A stretch of DNA of 64,000 nt from Acipenser ruthenus (lineage: Eukaryota; Chordata; Actinopteri; Acipenseriformes; Acipenseridae). The notes under the pieces are model-generated. The model had not been told where the DNA came from. It saw nothing but the letters and a program-made list of their open reading frames with translations, and did not search any database. A program made the position numbers and the translations under genes. Within the stretch, counting starts at the first letter, position 1; each line of letters opens with the position of its first letter. Shown in pieces: positions 42,201 to 52,375 of the stretch. The stretch covers positions 21,683,188 through 21,747,187 of the forward strand of contig NC_081198.1 of assembly GCF_902713425.1 (NCBI RefSeq), written 5' to 3'.

Positions 42201-42740
42201 GGAGGACAAAACTCTACTAGAGCGGTCGTTGCGTGGCCTGCTCCGGTCTACGTCCCTCAGAGCACAATTGAAGTCACCTGACACGATGACGGGTACGTTC
42301 CCCAGCAGGAGTGGACGCAGCTGTGGAAAAAATTGAACTCTTTCGTTTTGGTTAGTGGGTGCGTAGACATTGACCAGTCTGAGGGGAGTGTTGTTGTATG
42401 TCACATCCACGCTCAGAATTCTACCAGGTTCTACCTCCCTGCTGCTGCGGGAGGTAATAAATGGGTTTTTAAACAGGATACCTACTCCGTCGGCTCTGGC
42501 TATGTTGGAGCCCGACCAGAAGGAGTCCCCCAGGGTCCAACTCTCCTTCAGGTCCCTATAATCAGGGCTCGACGAAATACCACACTCCTGCAGAAAGATG
42601 AGATCTGCTTTCAAGTTAGCTAGATAGTTTAGTACATCAAATCTTTTTTGTGTCTCCCTGATGCTCCTGACATTAACAGACACACATATCAGGGCCATCA
42701 GGGTAGCTAACAAGAAAAGGAGTCGCTGCGTCCACCCCAT
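39297..42740 (-). CDS. LINE ORF2: APE endonuclease-reverse transcriptase, copy F
   Basis: Open, 1147 aa. All catalytic positions are kept. Private changes include P197H in the endonuclease and a T-to-M change before the RT; P757S is shared with copy I. The start is 5 nt from the ORF1 stop (42746), which suggests that ORF2 is translated by reinitiation. Confidence 0.95.
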   Translation of the reverse strand: MGWTQRLLFLLATLMALICVSVNVRSIRETQKRFDVLNYLANLKADLIFLQECGISSSPDYRDLKESWTLGDSFWSGSNIARADGVGILFKNPFITSRSSREVEPGRILSVDVTYNNTPLRLVNVYAPTNQNERVQFFPQLRPLLLGNVPVIVSGDFNCALRDVDRSRPRNDRSSRVLSSVISDFSLCDAGKDLVPHFTWVSSSGTSFSRIDLVLHTSSLTKTAVDTQAVFFSDHRLLQVTLQVPQTSQMGSGVWKLNTSLLDDPSIAAAYKSRLVEWTTLRDLFNSPIEWWEMVKIRTKGYFIAAGKRKAKERRAKYKHLNAALQHLSLLQLRGFPVSDEIAQTKLDLSVLCREEQRKVMHNAKVQKMEEDEKCTRFFFQKMREKRHLMSSMLDSRGRIVEDSEGVKKVVENFYRDLYNIKATDDTLIEWFLSQLEPDSVRDDEEEEKDPELTLEELTQAVKTMNTGKTPGPDGIPGEYYHLFWDMLKVHLAEVYRAVYREKRLGPSMRESVITLLHKKGEVKDLRNWRPISLLCVDYKILAKALMLRLQVHLPLVIGPDQACGVPGRSITDILMLTRDILAYSRERNHPLCLFNLDQEKAFDRVSHEYMYKVMDQMKFAPGLREWVKTIYTNISTRVLVNRHLTGKISIQSGVRQGCPLSPLLYVVCIEPLLQAIRRDTNITGFQLPGSNGVQVKTTAYMDDVSLICTNTSSVPRISNILEKYCTATGAVINKSKSEVYVSKNWQVDRELSDMYSVKKDKIKILGLIFENNSSGAQSWTAAINQVRKKIGGWSTRSLTMTGRVLITKSILFPILSYVGKIFPPDRTTKKVVDRIIHRFIWGSKMERVKRATLSKADKKGGKGVPDVVQLTRVQGLTQTIKNIQALDRKVCYMNRFYFATCLRALGLCTIDNTVPYSWDPPLYYRTLRDTIYKLGLDKAKLASWEYKAVTKYLAGSQEIEKVATFSLTQSQKIWENVSHSCLSNVQKDIAWNTVHSALPTRAFMFRRGLAQVETCPYAKCRKRETPAHIFWECDVAGSVWLSVSVFLNRFADTAKMTAETVLYGPAGGIDTSTAKCVWRVINVVKQILWEGRNVCVYHKQELDTITTTRRAQTLIKDFVILDIRTLGKDKACAEWRIAGLQDVKME

Positions 42741-42745
42741 AGCGA

Positions 42746-44691
42746 CTATGATTGGGAGGTCGGGACACTCTTCCTACTCTTAGCTCTACGCTTGCTTCGA
42801 GGGGGCTTGGGCTTATTTGCAACTCCCATCACCCCTGAGAAGGTACTCACTGCTGCCTCGTCCAAGAAGGCACCGTCTTTATATGCACAGTACGTGGAGT
42901 TGTTGGGGCTATTCAACTCCCCACAAGGTAAGTCTGGTGGAACTTGCTCAGGGCCCCTCGGAACGTGTGGGTCAGCTTTGTCCTGGGGGGGGGTTATGAC
43001 AGACAGCATTCTTTGGCTGTTACCGTCTGTTGAATTGGAGCTGTTAGCAGACTTCTGGCTTACCGCGTCCAGGGGTATTCCCATGTCCTCCAGTGCTGTA
43101 TCTAGGAGGACCTCTAGGGGGCCCCTGGTTTTGCCCATACAAGGGAGGGGGTCAAGGATGCTTTGAAGGGAGGCCCTTCGCTTGAAGAGGGTCATTGCTA
43201 CCGAGGTACTGCTGGTCAGGGAAGGTGTTGACCCCGACCTCTCCCTCGGTGCATTAGTGAACACCTCTTCTGCGAGGTGTGCTAGGGTTTGTGCCAACGA
43301 CTGGGAAGGCTGGCTGGGGATGCCCTGGCTGGCTGCTACCTGCCCACTAGGCGGCAGTGTAGCCGTCCCACTCGCCTCCGTCTCTGCCTGCGAGGGCAAG
43401 ACTGGGGACTTTGTGTGGACATTAGCTGGTTTTGGATCTATGGGGGCCACCTGCAACTTGCTGTCTTTGATCCTGATCTTCTTTCTTTTCCCCCCCTCGT
43501 CTCTACCCTTTCTTTTCCCCACCCTCTGCTGGTTCTTCACTCCCTTCCCCTCCTTCTCACTCTCACTTTCACTGTCGCTTTCGCTTTCCTCCCCCACGGA
43601 CTCAATCCTTATGGCGTCATAACGAGAGCCGAGGGGGAGTGCTGGCGCTGAGAGGGCCCTACTCAGGGGGGGGCCGCTGCTGGGTCCGGGCTCCCTCCCT
43701 GACTCGTGTTCTGCATCAGAGGAGCTACTGGAGGAGCTAGTGGAGTGGCTGTTGTACTCTCTCTCTGGGCTGGGGGAAGGGGTCCTCGTAAAACGGGACA
43801 TGTCTCGGGGGCGGGGGGGTGAGGGGGTGCTGGTGATGATGGTGGTGCTGGAGTCTGGGTCTTGGATACTGTTGGTGGTGATGTGGACTGATCTTTGTTA
43901 CTTGCTCCCTCTTCCTGCTCAGGCCTAGGCTTGTTCATGTTTGCCTTCATGGCTCTGGCCATGTTGGCATAGGAAGAGGGGCAGTCCTTAAACAGGTGCC
44001 CCTTCTTTCCACACAAATTGCACTGCCTCTCTTCTCTGCAGTGGCTGGTCTCGTGGGGGGCGCCGCAGTTCCTGCACTTGACTACAGTACACGCGGCCGT
44101 CAGGTGTCCTAATTCCCCACATTTCCTGCAGAGTTTTGGCATCCCATTATAGAATACCAGCCCTCTGTTGGGCCCTAACACTATGGAGTTTGGAATGTGG
44201 CGGACGCCTCCAATGCCCGATGGATCAACATTAAGGCGTACCAGCCACTTTCTGGCTCCTGTCCAAACCCCATCTTCGTCTGTAATTTTCCTCCCTTCTG
44301 ATGACACCCTCCCATAGCGGTTAAGCCATGTTGTAATATCATAGTCGCTAACAGCCTCATTGAAAAATTGGACAGTAACAACTTTCATTTCTCTGTCTGT
44401 CAGTGCATCCACACAAAATTCTTTGTATGGAGCGAGATATTTATTCTCCCCCCAAAAGGACCACATTTCTTGTAACTTTTGGGGGTTCCTAAAACTGACC
44501 TCAAACACTTCCTTAAGCCCTGGCAATTTCACCAAACAATTCAAGTCAGAAGGGGAAAAACCCATACCCCTCTGAAGAATGGTCCGGCTGAACTCCAGTC
44601 TCGTCAGTCCTGGTTCCGTTTCATCTTGCTTGTTTCTTGTGAAGCGCACCGCATTGTGCCTCCTGGTTTCCTGGGTTGGCCAGAACGCCAT
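42746..44691 (-). pseudogene. LINE ORF1, copy F, single frameshift at a G run
   Basis: The 1946-bp span is one base short, at G5 (43823-43827). Downstream it is in frame to the natural C-terminus (KPKPPRSKRRAKSRKS region). It also has R4W near the N-terminus and A199T in the first knuckle, the latter shared with E. Confidence 0.87.
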
Positions 44692-45711
44692 CCTTCAGCT
44701 GGCTCCTCCGATTGGGGTGGGAGAAGCCTCTGGACGTCCGGGTTGTCTCTCTCTACGGAAAAGAGACAACGTAAGCAGCAAATCTGGGCAGTTGAAGGAA
44801 CTATTACTTTAGTCCCTGAGGAGATGGTCGCCTCTCAAGAGGGACCCCCTCCCCAGGTGAACGGTGTCCTTCCCTGGCGGAGTAGGGGGCGCTGCTTGGC
44901 ACCGAGACCACGTAGGAAGAATCGTGGCTGTGACGCCTCCTCGGGGTCCGGGGCCGCCCTCTGCTCCTCCCAGATGGCGCCCTCTGCTGGGCGCCTGCTG
45001 CTCTCTCGGTCTGGATCTCGATTACAATCAAGGGCTGGGGATGAGGTCGTCTAGGTCATCAAAGGGTCCTCAAAGGTCGTCTGGATGGTAGGTCCTCCTT
45101 CTCTCTAACTCCAGGAACGTCTGGAAAAGCCGGAACCGCCTGAAAAAGAAAAAAACGGGAACCGCCTGAAAAAGAAAAAACTGCTCTCAACAGTCAACAA
45201 AATCTTGAAAGACCCTCGGCCTGGATTGGGCAAGCCAAAACCAGACTGAGCATTAGTCTTCCAAAAAGTTGCCGAGCTGAAGAAAGCCAGTCAAAAATAA
45301 AAAAAATTCTGTTCCTCCTCACCCGAACAAACCTCTCACAGACCCTCGGAGGGAGCGGGCAATGCCACTACCCTCTAAGCCTTAGTCTTAGAAAGATTTA
45401 TTCGAACTGAAGAGAAGCCAGAGTATATGGCTGGCTAAGAAGGACCTGGCATAGGGACATGTTCCACCACACTTGTCTGGTTAGCTGCATGCTCCCAGGA
45501 AACAAACTGCTGCTGTCTACATCATCATCACATGTGAATAAAAGAAAGAAAGACAGCAAGAAAGAAAGAGAAAGAAAGAAAGAGAGAAAGAAAAAAAAGA
45601 AGTAAAACGGCGGGAAAACTTGCATCAACACTGGCACTCTCCCTCCAGCAGGGGTAGACAAAATGCTCACAGGAGAGATCCAGATCTGACTTTGACCAAC
45701 GTTAGAGAAAG

Positions 45712-45899
45712 GTGTGCACCGTTCCCGGAGGTACTGCAATACCGGGCCGATGCGTGGAGTGGACGGAGCAAGCCCCTGTTCCATCTCCCGATTCCAAAAA
45801 TCAATTTAATATATGGTCCCCTGATAGGGGACGTATCAGATATTAAACTGATAAGAACAGATACTACACTTGATCTTAGCCAAAAGGCCGAGAAGCGAT
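45712..45899 (-). ncRNA. RNU2: U2 spliceosomal snRNA
   Basis: Intact 188-nt U2 with canonical motifs, PSE-like element at 45949-45964 and the 3' box on the LINE F side. Confidence 0.95.
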
Positions 45900-46499
45900 G
45901 GCGACTTGGCCCTTGCCCGGGGCCCCCCAGCCCGGACGGCACAGGGGGATTCAAAGGTGGGTGCAAAATTCCAAGCACAAGCAGACCCCCAAAAAACGGG
46001 CTGCTGCTTCCAGAGGGGAAATGTTCAATTTAAGCAGGAGAAAACAAAACAAAGCAAAAACACACACATAACACCAAAAACAAAACATAAACTGGCGGAG
46101 TGCGTCTTACAAATAGTCATGCCAAGCTGCTATGCTGTGCAAGGTGCCTTGGGTAACTACAACTGTGCCTCGCTGGCTGGCTGGCTTGCTAAGAAGGTCC
46201 TGGCATAGGGACATGTTCCACCACACTTGTCTGGTTAGCTGCATGCTCCCAGGAAACAACCTGCTGCTGTCTACATCATCACCACATGTGAATAAAAGAA
46301 AGAAAGACAGCAAGAAAGAAAGAGAGAAAGAAAGAGAGAAAGAGAGAAAGAAAGAGAGAAAGAAAGAAAGAGAGAAAGAAAAAAAAGAAGTAAAACGGCG
46401 GGAAAACTTGCATCAACACTGGCACTCTCCCTCCAGCAGGGGTAGACAAAATGCTCACAGGAGAGATCCAGATCTGACTTTGACCAACGTTAGAGAAAG

Positions 46500-46687
46500 G
46501 TGTGCACCGTTCCCGGAGGTACTGCAATACCGGGCCGATGCGTGGAGTGGACGGAGCAAGCCCCTGTTCCATCTCCCGATTCCAAAAATCAATTTAATAT
46601 ATGGTCCCCTGATAGGGGACGTATCAGATATTAAACTGATAAGAACAGATACTACACTTGATCTTAGCCAAAAGGCCGAGAAGCGAT
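46500..46687 (-). ncRNA. RNU2: U2 spliceosomal snRNA
   Basis: Intact 188-nt U2. A single change just upstream of the start (46690) distinguishes it from its neighbours. Confidence 0.95.
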
Positions 46688-47287
46688 GGCAACTTGGCCC
46701 TTGCCCGGGGCCCCCCAGCCCGGACGGCACAGGGGGATTCAAAGGTGGGTGCAAAATTCCAAGCACAAGCAGACCCCCAAAAAACGGGCTGCTGCTTCCA
46801 GAGGGGAAATGTTCAATTTAAGCAGGAGAAAACAAAACAAAGCAAAAACACACACATAACACCAAAAACAAAACATAAACTGGCGGAGTGCGTCTTACAA
46901 ATAGTCATGCCAAGCTGCTATGCTGTGCAAGGTGCCTTGGGTAACTACAACTGTGCCTCGCTGGCTGGCTGGCTTGCTAAGAAGGTCCTGGCATAGGGAC
47001 ATGTTCCACCACACTTGTCTGGTTAGCTGCATGCTCCCAGGAAACAACCTGCTGCTGTCTACATCATCACCACATGTGAATAAAAGAAAGAAAGACAGCA
47101 AGAAAGAAAGAGAGAAAGAAAGAGAGAAAGAGAGAAAGAAAGAGAGAAAGAAAGAAAGAGAGAAAGAAAAAAAAGAAGTAAAACGGCGGGAAAACTTGCA
47201 TCAACACTGGCACTCTCCCTCCAGCAGGGGTAGACAAAATGCTCACAGGAGAGATCCAGATCTGACTTTGACCAACGTTAGAGAAAG

Positions 47288-47475
47288 GTGTGCACCGTTC
47301 CCGGAGGTACTGCAATACCGGGCCGATGCGTGGAGTGGACGGAGCAAGCCCCTGTTCCATCTCCCGATTCCAAAAATCAATTTAATATATGGTCCCCTGA
47401 TAGGGGACGTATCAGATATTCAACTGATAAGAACAGATACTACACTTGATCTTAGCCAAAAGGCCGAGAAGCGAT
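47288..47475 (-). ncRNA. RNU2: U2 snRNA, T55G variant
   Basis: Full length with one substitution at position 55 (plus-strand 47421), in the segment after the branch-site sequence that enters stem IIa. Otherwise canonical with promoter elements. Confidence 0.92.
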
Positions 47476-48076
47476 GGCGACTTGGCCCTTGCCCGGGGCC
47501 CCCCAGCCCGGACGGCACAGGGGGATTCAAAGGTGGGTGCAAAATTCCAAGCACAAGCAGAACCCCAAAAAACGGGCTGCTGCTTCCAGAGGGGAAATGT
47601 TCAATTTAAGCAGGAGGAAACAAAACAAAGCAAAAACACACACATAACACCAAAAACAAAACATAAACTGGCGGAGTGCGTCTTACAAATAGTCATGCCA
47701 AGCTGCTATGCTGTGCAAGGTGCCTTGGGTAACTACAACTGTGCCTCGCTGGCTGGCTGGCTTGCTAAGAAGGTCCTGGCATAGGGACATGTTCCACCAC
47801 ACTTGTCTGGTTAGCTGCATGCTCCCAGGAAACAACCTGCTGCTGTCTACATCATCACCACATGTGAATAAAAGAAAGAAAGACAGCAAGAAAGAAAGAG
47901 AGAAAGAAAGAGAGAAAGAGAGAAAGAAAGAGAGAAAGAAAGAAAGAGAGAAAGAAAAAAAAAGAAGTAAAACGGCGGGAAAACTTGCATCAACACTGGC
48001 ACTCTCCCTCCAGCAGGGGTAGACAAAATGCTCACAGGAGAGATCCAGATCTGACTTTGACCAACGTTAGAGAAAG

Positions 48077-48090
48077 GTGTGCACCGTTCC
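48077..48090 (-). pseudogene. 14-nt U2 3' stub fused to truncated LINE G
   Basis: Only the last ~14 nt of U2 remain, followed by the 3' box. The break joins ORF2 of LINE G near codon 172 to U2 near position 175, with about 2-3 bases not clearly assigned to either side. This is a deletion between a LINE and a downstream U2, not a normal insertion junction. Confidence 0.8.
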
Positions 48091-48608
48091 ACGTCGTTAC
48101 GTGGCCTGCTCCGGTCTACGTCCCTCAGAGCACAATTGAAGTCACCTGACACGATGACGGGTACGTTCCCCAGCAGGAGTGGACGCAGCTGTGGAAAAAA
48201 TTAAACTCTTTCGTTTTGGTTAGTGGGTGCGTAGACATTGACCAGTCTGAGGGGAGTGTTGTTGTATGTCACATCCACGCTCAGAATTCTACCAGGTTCT
48301 ACCTCCCTGCTGCTGCGGGAGGTAATAAATGGGTTTTTAAACAGGATACCTACTCCGTCGGCTCTGGCTATGTTGGAGCCCGACCAGAAGGAGTCCCCCA
48401 GGGTCCAACTCTCCTTCAGGTCCCTATAATCAGGGCTCGACGAAATACCACACTCCTGCAGAAAGATGAGTTCTGCTTTCAAGTTAGCTAGATAGTTTAG
48501 TACATCAAATCTTTTTTGTGTCTCCCTGATGCTCCTGACATTAACAGACACACATATCAGGGCCATCAGGGTAGCTAACAAGAAAAGGAGTCGCTGCGTC
48601 CACCCCAT
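48091..48608 (-). pseudogene. LINE ORF2 fragment, copy G
   Basis: The first ~172 codons of the endonuclease only. It also has a premature stop at codon 136 (Q136*, 48201-48203) and D46E. RT is absent. Non-functional. Confidence 0.9.
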
Positions 48609-48613
48609 AGCGA

Positions 48614-50560
48614 CTATGATTGGGAGGTCGGGACACTCTTCCTACTCTTAGCTCTACGCTTGCTTCGAGGGGGCTTGGGCTTATTTGCAACTCCCATCAC
48701 CCCTGAGAAGGTACTCACTGCTGCCTCGTCCAAGAAGGCACCGTCTTTATATGCACAGTACGTGGAGTTGTTGGGGCTATTCAACTCCCCACAAGGTAAG
48801 TCTGGTGGAACTTGCTCAGGGCCCCTCGGAACGTGTGGGTCAGCTTTGTCCTGGGGGGGGGTTATGACAGACAGCATTCTTTGGCTGTTACCGTCTGTTG
48901 AATTGGAGCTGTTAGCAGACTTCTGGCTTACCGCGTCCAGGGGTATTCCCATGTCCTCCAGTGCTGTATCTAGGAGGACCTCTAGGGGGCCCCTGGTTTT
49001 GCCCATACAAGGGAGGGGGTCAAGGATGCTTTGAAGGGAGGCCCTTCGCTTGAAGAGGGTCATTGCTACAGAGGTACTGCTGGTCAGGGAAGGTGTTGAC
49101 CCCGACCTCTCCCTCGGTGCATTAGTGAACACCTCTTCTGCGAGGTGTGCTAGGGTTTGTGCCAACGACTGGGAAGGCTGGCTGGGGATGCCCTGGCTGG
49201 CTGCTACCTGCCCACTAGGCGGCAGTGTAGCCGTCCCACTCGCCTCCGTCTCTGCCTGCGAGGGCAAGACTGGGGACTTTGTGTGGACATTAGCTGGTTT
49301 TGGATCTATGGGGGCCACCTGCAACTTGCTGTCTTTGATCCTGATCTTCTTTCTTTTCCCCCCCTCGTCTCTACCCTTTCTTTTCCCCACCCTCTGCTGG
49401 TTCTTCACTCCCTTCCCCTCCTTCTCACTCTCACTTTCACTGTCGCTTTCGCTTTCCTCCCCCACGGACTCAATCCTTATGGCGTCATAACGAGAGCCGA
49501 GGGGGAGTGCTGGCGCTGAGAGGGCCCTACTCAGGGGGGGGCCGCTGCTGGGTCCGGGCTCCCTCCCTGCCTCGTGTTCTGCATCAGAGGAGCTACTGGA
49601 GGAGCTAGTGGAGTGGCTGTTGTACTCTCTCTCTGGGCTGGGGGAAGGGGTCCTCGTAAAACGGGACATGTCTCGGGGGCGGGGGGGTGAGGGGGGTGCT
49701 GGTGATGATGGTGGTGCTGGAGTCTGGGTCTTGGATACTGTTGGTGGTGATGTGGACTGATCTTTGTTACTTGCTCCCTCTTCCTGCTCAGGCCTAGGCT
49801 TGTTCATGTTTGCCTTGCTGGCTCTGGCCATGTTGGCATAGGAAGAGGGGCAGTCCTTAAACAGGTGCCCCTTCTTTCCACACAAATTGCACTGCCTCTC
49901 TTCTCTGCAGTGGCTGGTCTCGTGGGGGGCGCCGCAATTCCTGCACTTGACTACAGTACACGCGGCCGCCAGGTGTCCTAATTCCCCACATTTCCTGCAG
50001 AGTTTTGGCATCCCATTATAGAATACCAGCCCTCTGTTGGGCCCTAACACTATGGAGTTTGGAATGTGGCGGACGCCTCCAATGCCCGATGGATCAACAT
50101 TAAGGCGTACCAGCCACTTTCTGGCTCCTGTCCAAACCCCATCTTCGTCTGTAATTTTCCTCCCTTCTGATGACACCCTCCCATAGCGGTTAAGCCATGT
50201 TGTAATATCATAGTCGCTAACAGCCTCATTGAAAAATTGGACAGTAACAACTTTCATTTATCTGTCTGTCAGTGCATCCACACAAAATTCTTTGTATGGA
50301 GCAAGATATTTATTCTCCCCCCAAAAGGACCACATTTCTTGTAACTTTTGGGGGTTCCTAAAACTGACCTCAAACACTTCCTTAAGCCCTGGCAATTTCA
50401 CCAAACAATTCAAGTCAGAAGGGGAAAAACCCATACCCCTCTGAAGAATGGTCCGGCTGAACTCCAGTCTCGTCAGTCCTGGTTCCGTTTCATCTTGCTT
50501 GTTTCTTGTGAAGCGCACCGCATTGTGCCTCCTGGTTTCCTGGGTTGGCCGGAACGCCAT
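48614..50560 (-). pseudogene. LINE ORF1, copy G, single nonsense codon
   Basis: Length and frame are right throughout (1947 bp): all three G runs have the in-frame length, giving the best view of the 648-codon ORF1. One G-to-T change on the LINE strand makes codon 101 a stop (50258-50260, E101*). M102 follows directly, so a shorter product with all zinc knuckles could start there. Confidence 0.9.
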
Positions 50561-51296
50561 CCTTCAGCTGGCTCCTCCGATTGGGGTGGGAGAAGCCTCT
50601 GGACGTCCGGGTTGTCTCTCTCTACGGAAAAGAGACAACGTAAGCAGCAAATCTGGGCAGTTGAAGGAACTATTACTTTAGTCCCTGAGGAGATGGTCGC
50701 CTCGCAAGAGGGACCCCCTCCCCAGGTGAACGGTGTCCTTCCCTGGCGGAGTAGGGGGCGCTGCTTGGCACCGAGACCACGTAGGAAGAATCGTGGCTGT
50801 GACGCCTCCTCGGGGTCCGGGGCCGCCCTCTGCTCCTCCCAGATGGCGCCCTCTGCTGGGCGCCTGCTGCTCTCTCGGTCTGGATCTCGATTACAATCAA
50901 GGGCTGGGGATGAGGTCGTCTAGGTCATCAAAGGGTCCTCAAAGGTCGTCTGGATGGTAGGTCCTCCTTCTCTCTAACTCCAGGAACGCCTGGAAAAGCC
51001 GGAACCGCCTGAAAAAGAAAAAAACGGGAACCGCCTGAAAAAGAAAAAATTGCTCTCAACAGTCAACAAAATCTTGAAAGACCCTCGGCCTGGATTGGGC
51101 AAGCCAAAACCAGACTGAGCATTAGTCTTCCAAAAAGTTGCCGAGCTGAAGAAAGCCAGTCAAAAATAAAAAAAATTCTGTTCCTCCTCACCCGAACAAA
51201 CCTCTCACAGACCCTCGGAGGGAGCGGGCAATGCCACTACCCTCTAAGCCTTAGTCTTAGAAAGATTTATTCGAACTGTAGAGAAGCCAGAGTATA

Positions 51297-51731
51297 TGGC
51301 TGGCTAAGAAGGACCTGGCATAGGGACATGTTCCACCACACTTGTCTGGTTAGTTGCATGCTCCCAGGAAACAAACTGCTGCTGTCTACATCATCACCAC
51401 ATGTGAATAAAAGAAAGAAAGACAGCAAGAAAGAAAGAGAGAAAGAAAGAGAAAGAAAGAAAGAGAGAAAGAAAAAAAAAGAAGTAAAACGGCGGGAAAA
51501 CTTGCATCAACACTGGCACTCTCCCTCCAGCAGGGGTAGACAAAATGCTCACAGGAGAGATCCAGATCTGACTTTGACCAACGTTAGAGAAAGGTGTGCA
51601 CCGTTCCCGGAGGAACTGCAATACCGGGCCGATGCGTGGAGTGGACGGAGCAAGCCCCTGTTCCATCTCCCGATTCCAAAAATCAATTTAATATATGGTC
51701 CCCTGATAGGGAACGTATCAGATATTAATAC
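51297..51731 (-). repeat. Minimal U2 array remnant between LINE G and LINE H
   Basis: 435 bp: upstream spacer, microsatellite (about 51408-51484) and a cut U2. No intact U2 gene. Confidence 0.9.
51594..51731 (-). pseudogene. U2 remnant with 15-nt loss, LINE H junction
   Basis: U2 36-38 plus 54-188, the same junction type as C and D. It carries private substitutions near 51615 and 51713. Confidence 0.9.
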
Positions 51732-52375
51732 TCTTTTATTGAGATTTTACATTTTTTACATTTACACCCATTCGTTTTTTTCATTCATTTTACATTTCTT
51801 TTAAAGATGACATTCATGCATACAGACATACATTTTGTTTTAAAAGCATTTAAAATACATTTAAAAACACCAAGACAATTGTGCTTTGTACATGGTTAAA
51901 ACAGACACAGATTAAAATCAACATGAAAAAAACCTGTGCTGTTTTAAAAGTGACTGGAAAAAAAGAACCATCTATAAAAAACCAGTGCTTGTGAGGGCCG
52001 GGGAGTGCTCTCTAAAAGGTTCAAAAGTGAACATAAAACTAGATCTAAAACAGGGACAGGGGAAAAGGGACAGTGTATAAAACAGTGAGTTAAAATTCTA
52101 AAATTTTAAAACACTTAAAATGTAACTTTTAATAGTTTACATTAAAAATCTTAAAGATACATAAAACAAAACAAAACAAAATCAAATAAAACATTCAACG
52201 TAAATCAAATAAAAGTCCATAAAACTGAAACAAAAGACTACATAAAACCAGGGCACCGTTGAAAAACGGTCATGCCAGCTAAAAAGGGCGGAATGCTGGC
52301 ATGACAAAATAAATAAAAGGCTTAGCGGTGCCCCGTAGTCCCGCTCCTAGGAGCTAGCGGTTCCAGTTTTTTCCT

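Larger units (their letters stand above)
38651..45427 (-). mobile_element. U2-targeted Tx1-clade LINE, copy F, full length
   Basis: 5' end at 45426 and 3' end at 38651. This is the least damaged complete copy: ORF2 is open and ORF1 has a single one-base length change in a G run. Confidence 0.9.
45428..48090 (-). repeat. U2 array segment between LINE F and LINE G
   Basis: The largest U2 block: three full-length genes at 788-bp spacing and a 14-nt stub. All three promoter regions share TGTTCAATTT (near 46023, 46811, 47599), so they are a recent local expansion. Microsatellites lie at about 45539-45602, 46291-46390, 47082-47178 and 47869-47969. Confidence 0.9.
48091..51296 (-). mobile_element. 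U2-targeted Tx1-clade LINE, copy G, 3'-truncated
   Basis: About 3.2 kb. The 5' end (51295), leader and full-length ORF1 are present. ORF2 is cut within the endonuclease, and RT and 3' UTR are missing. LINE insertions by target-primed reverse transcription truncate at the 5' end, so loss of the 3' end points to a later deletion. Confidence 0.9.
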
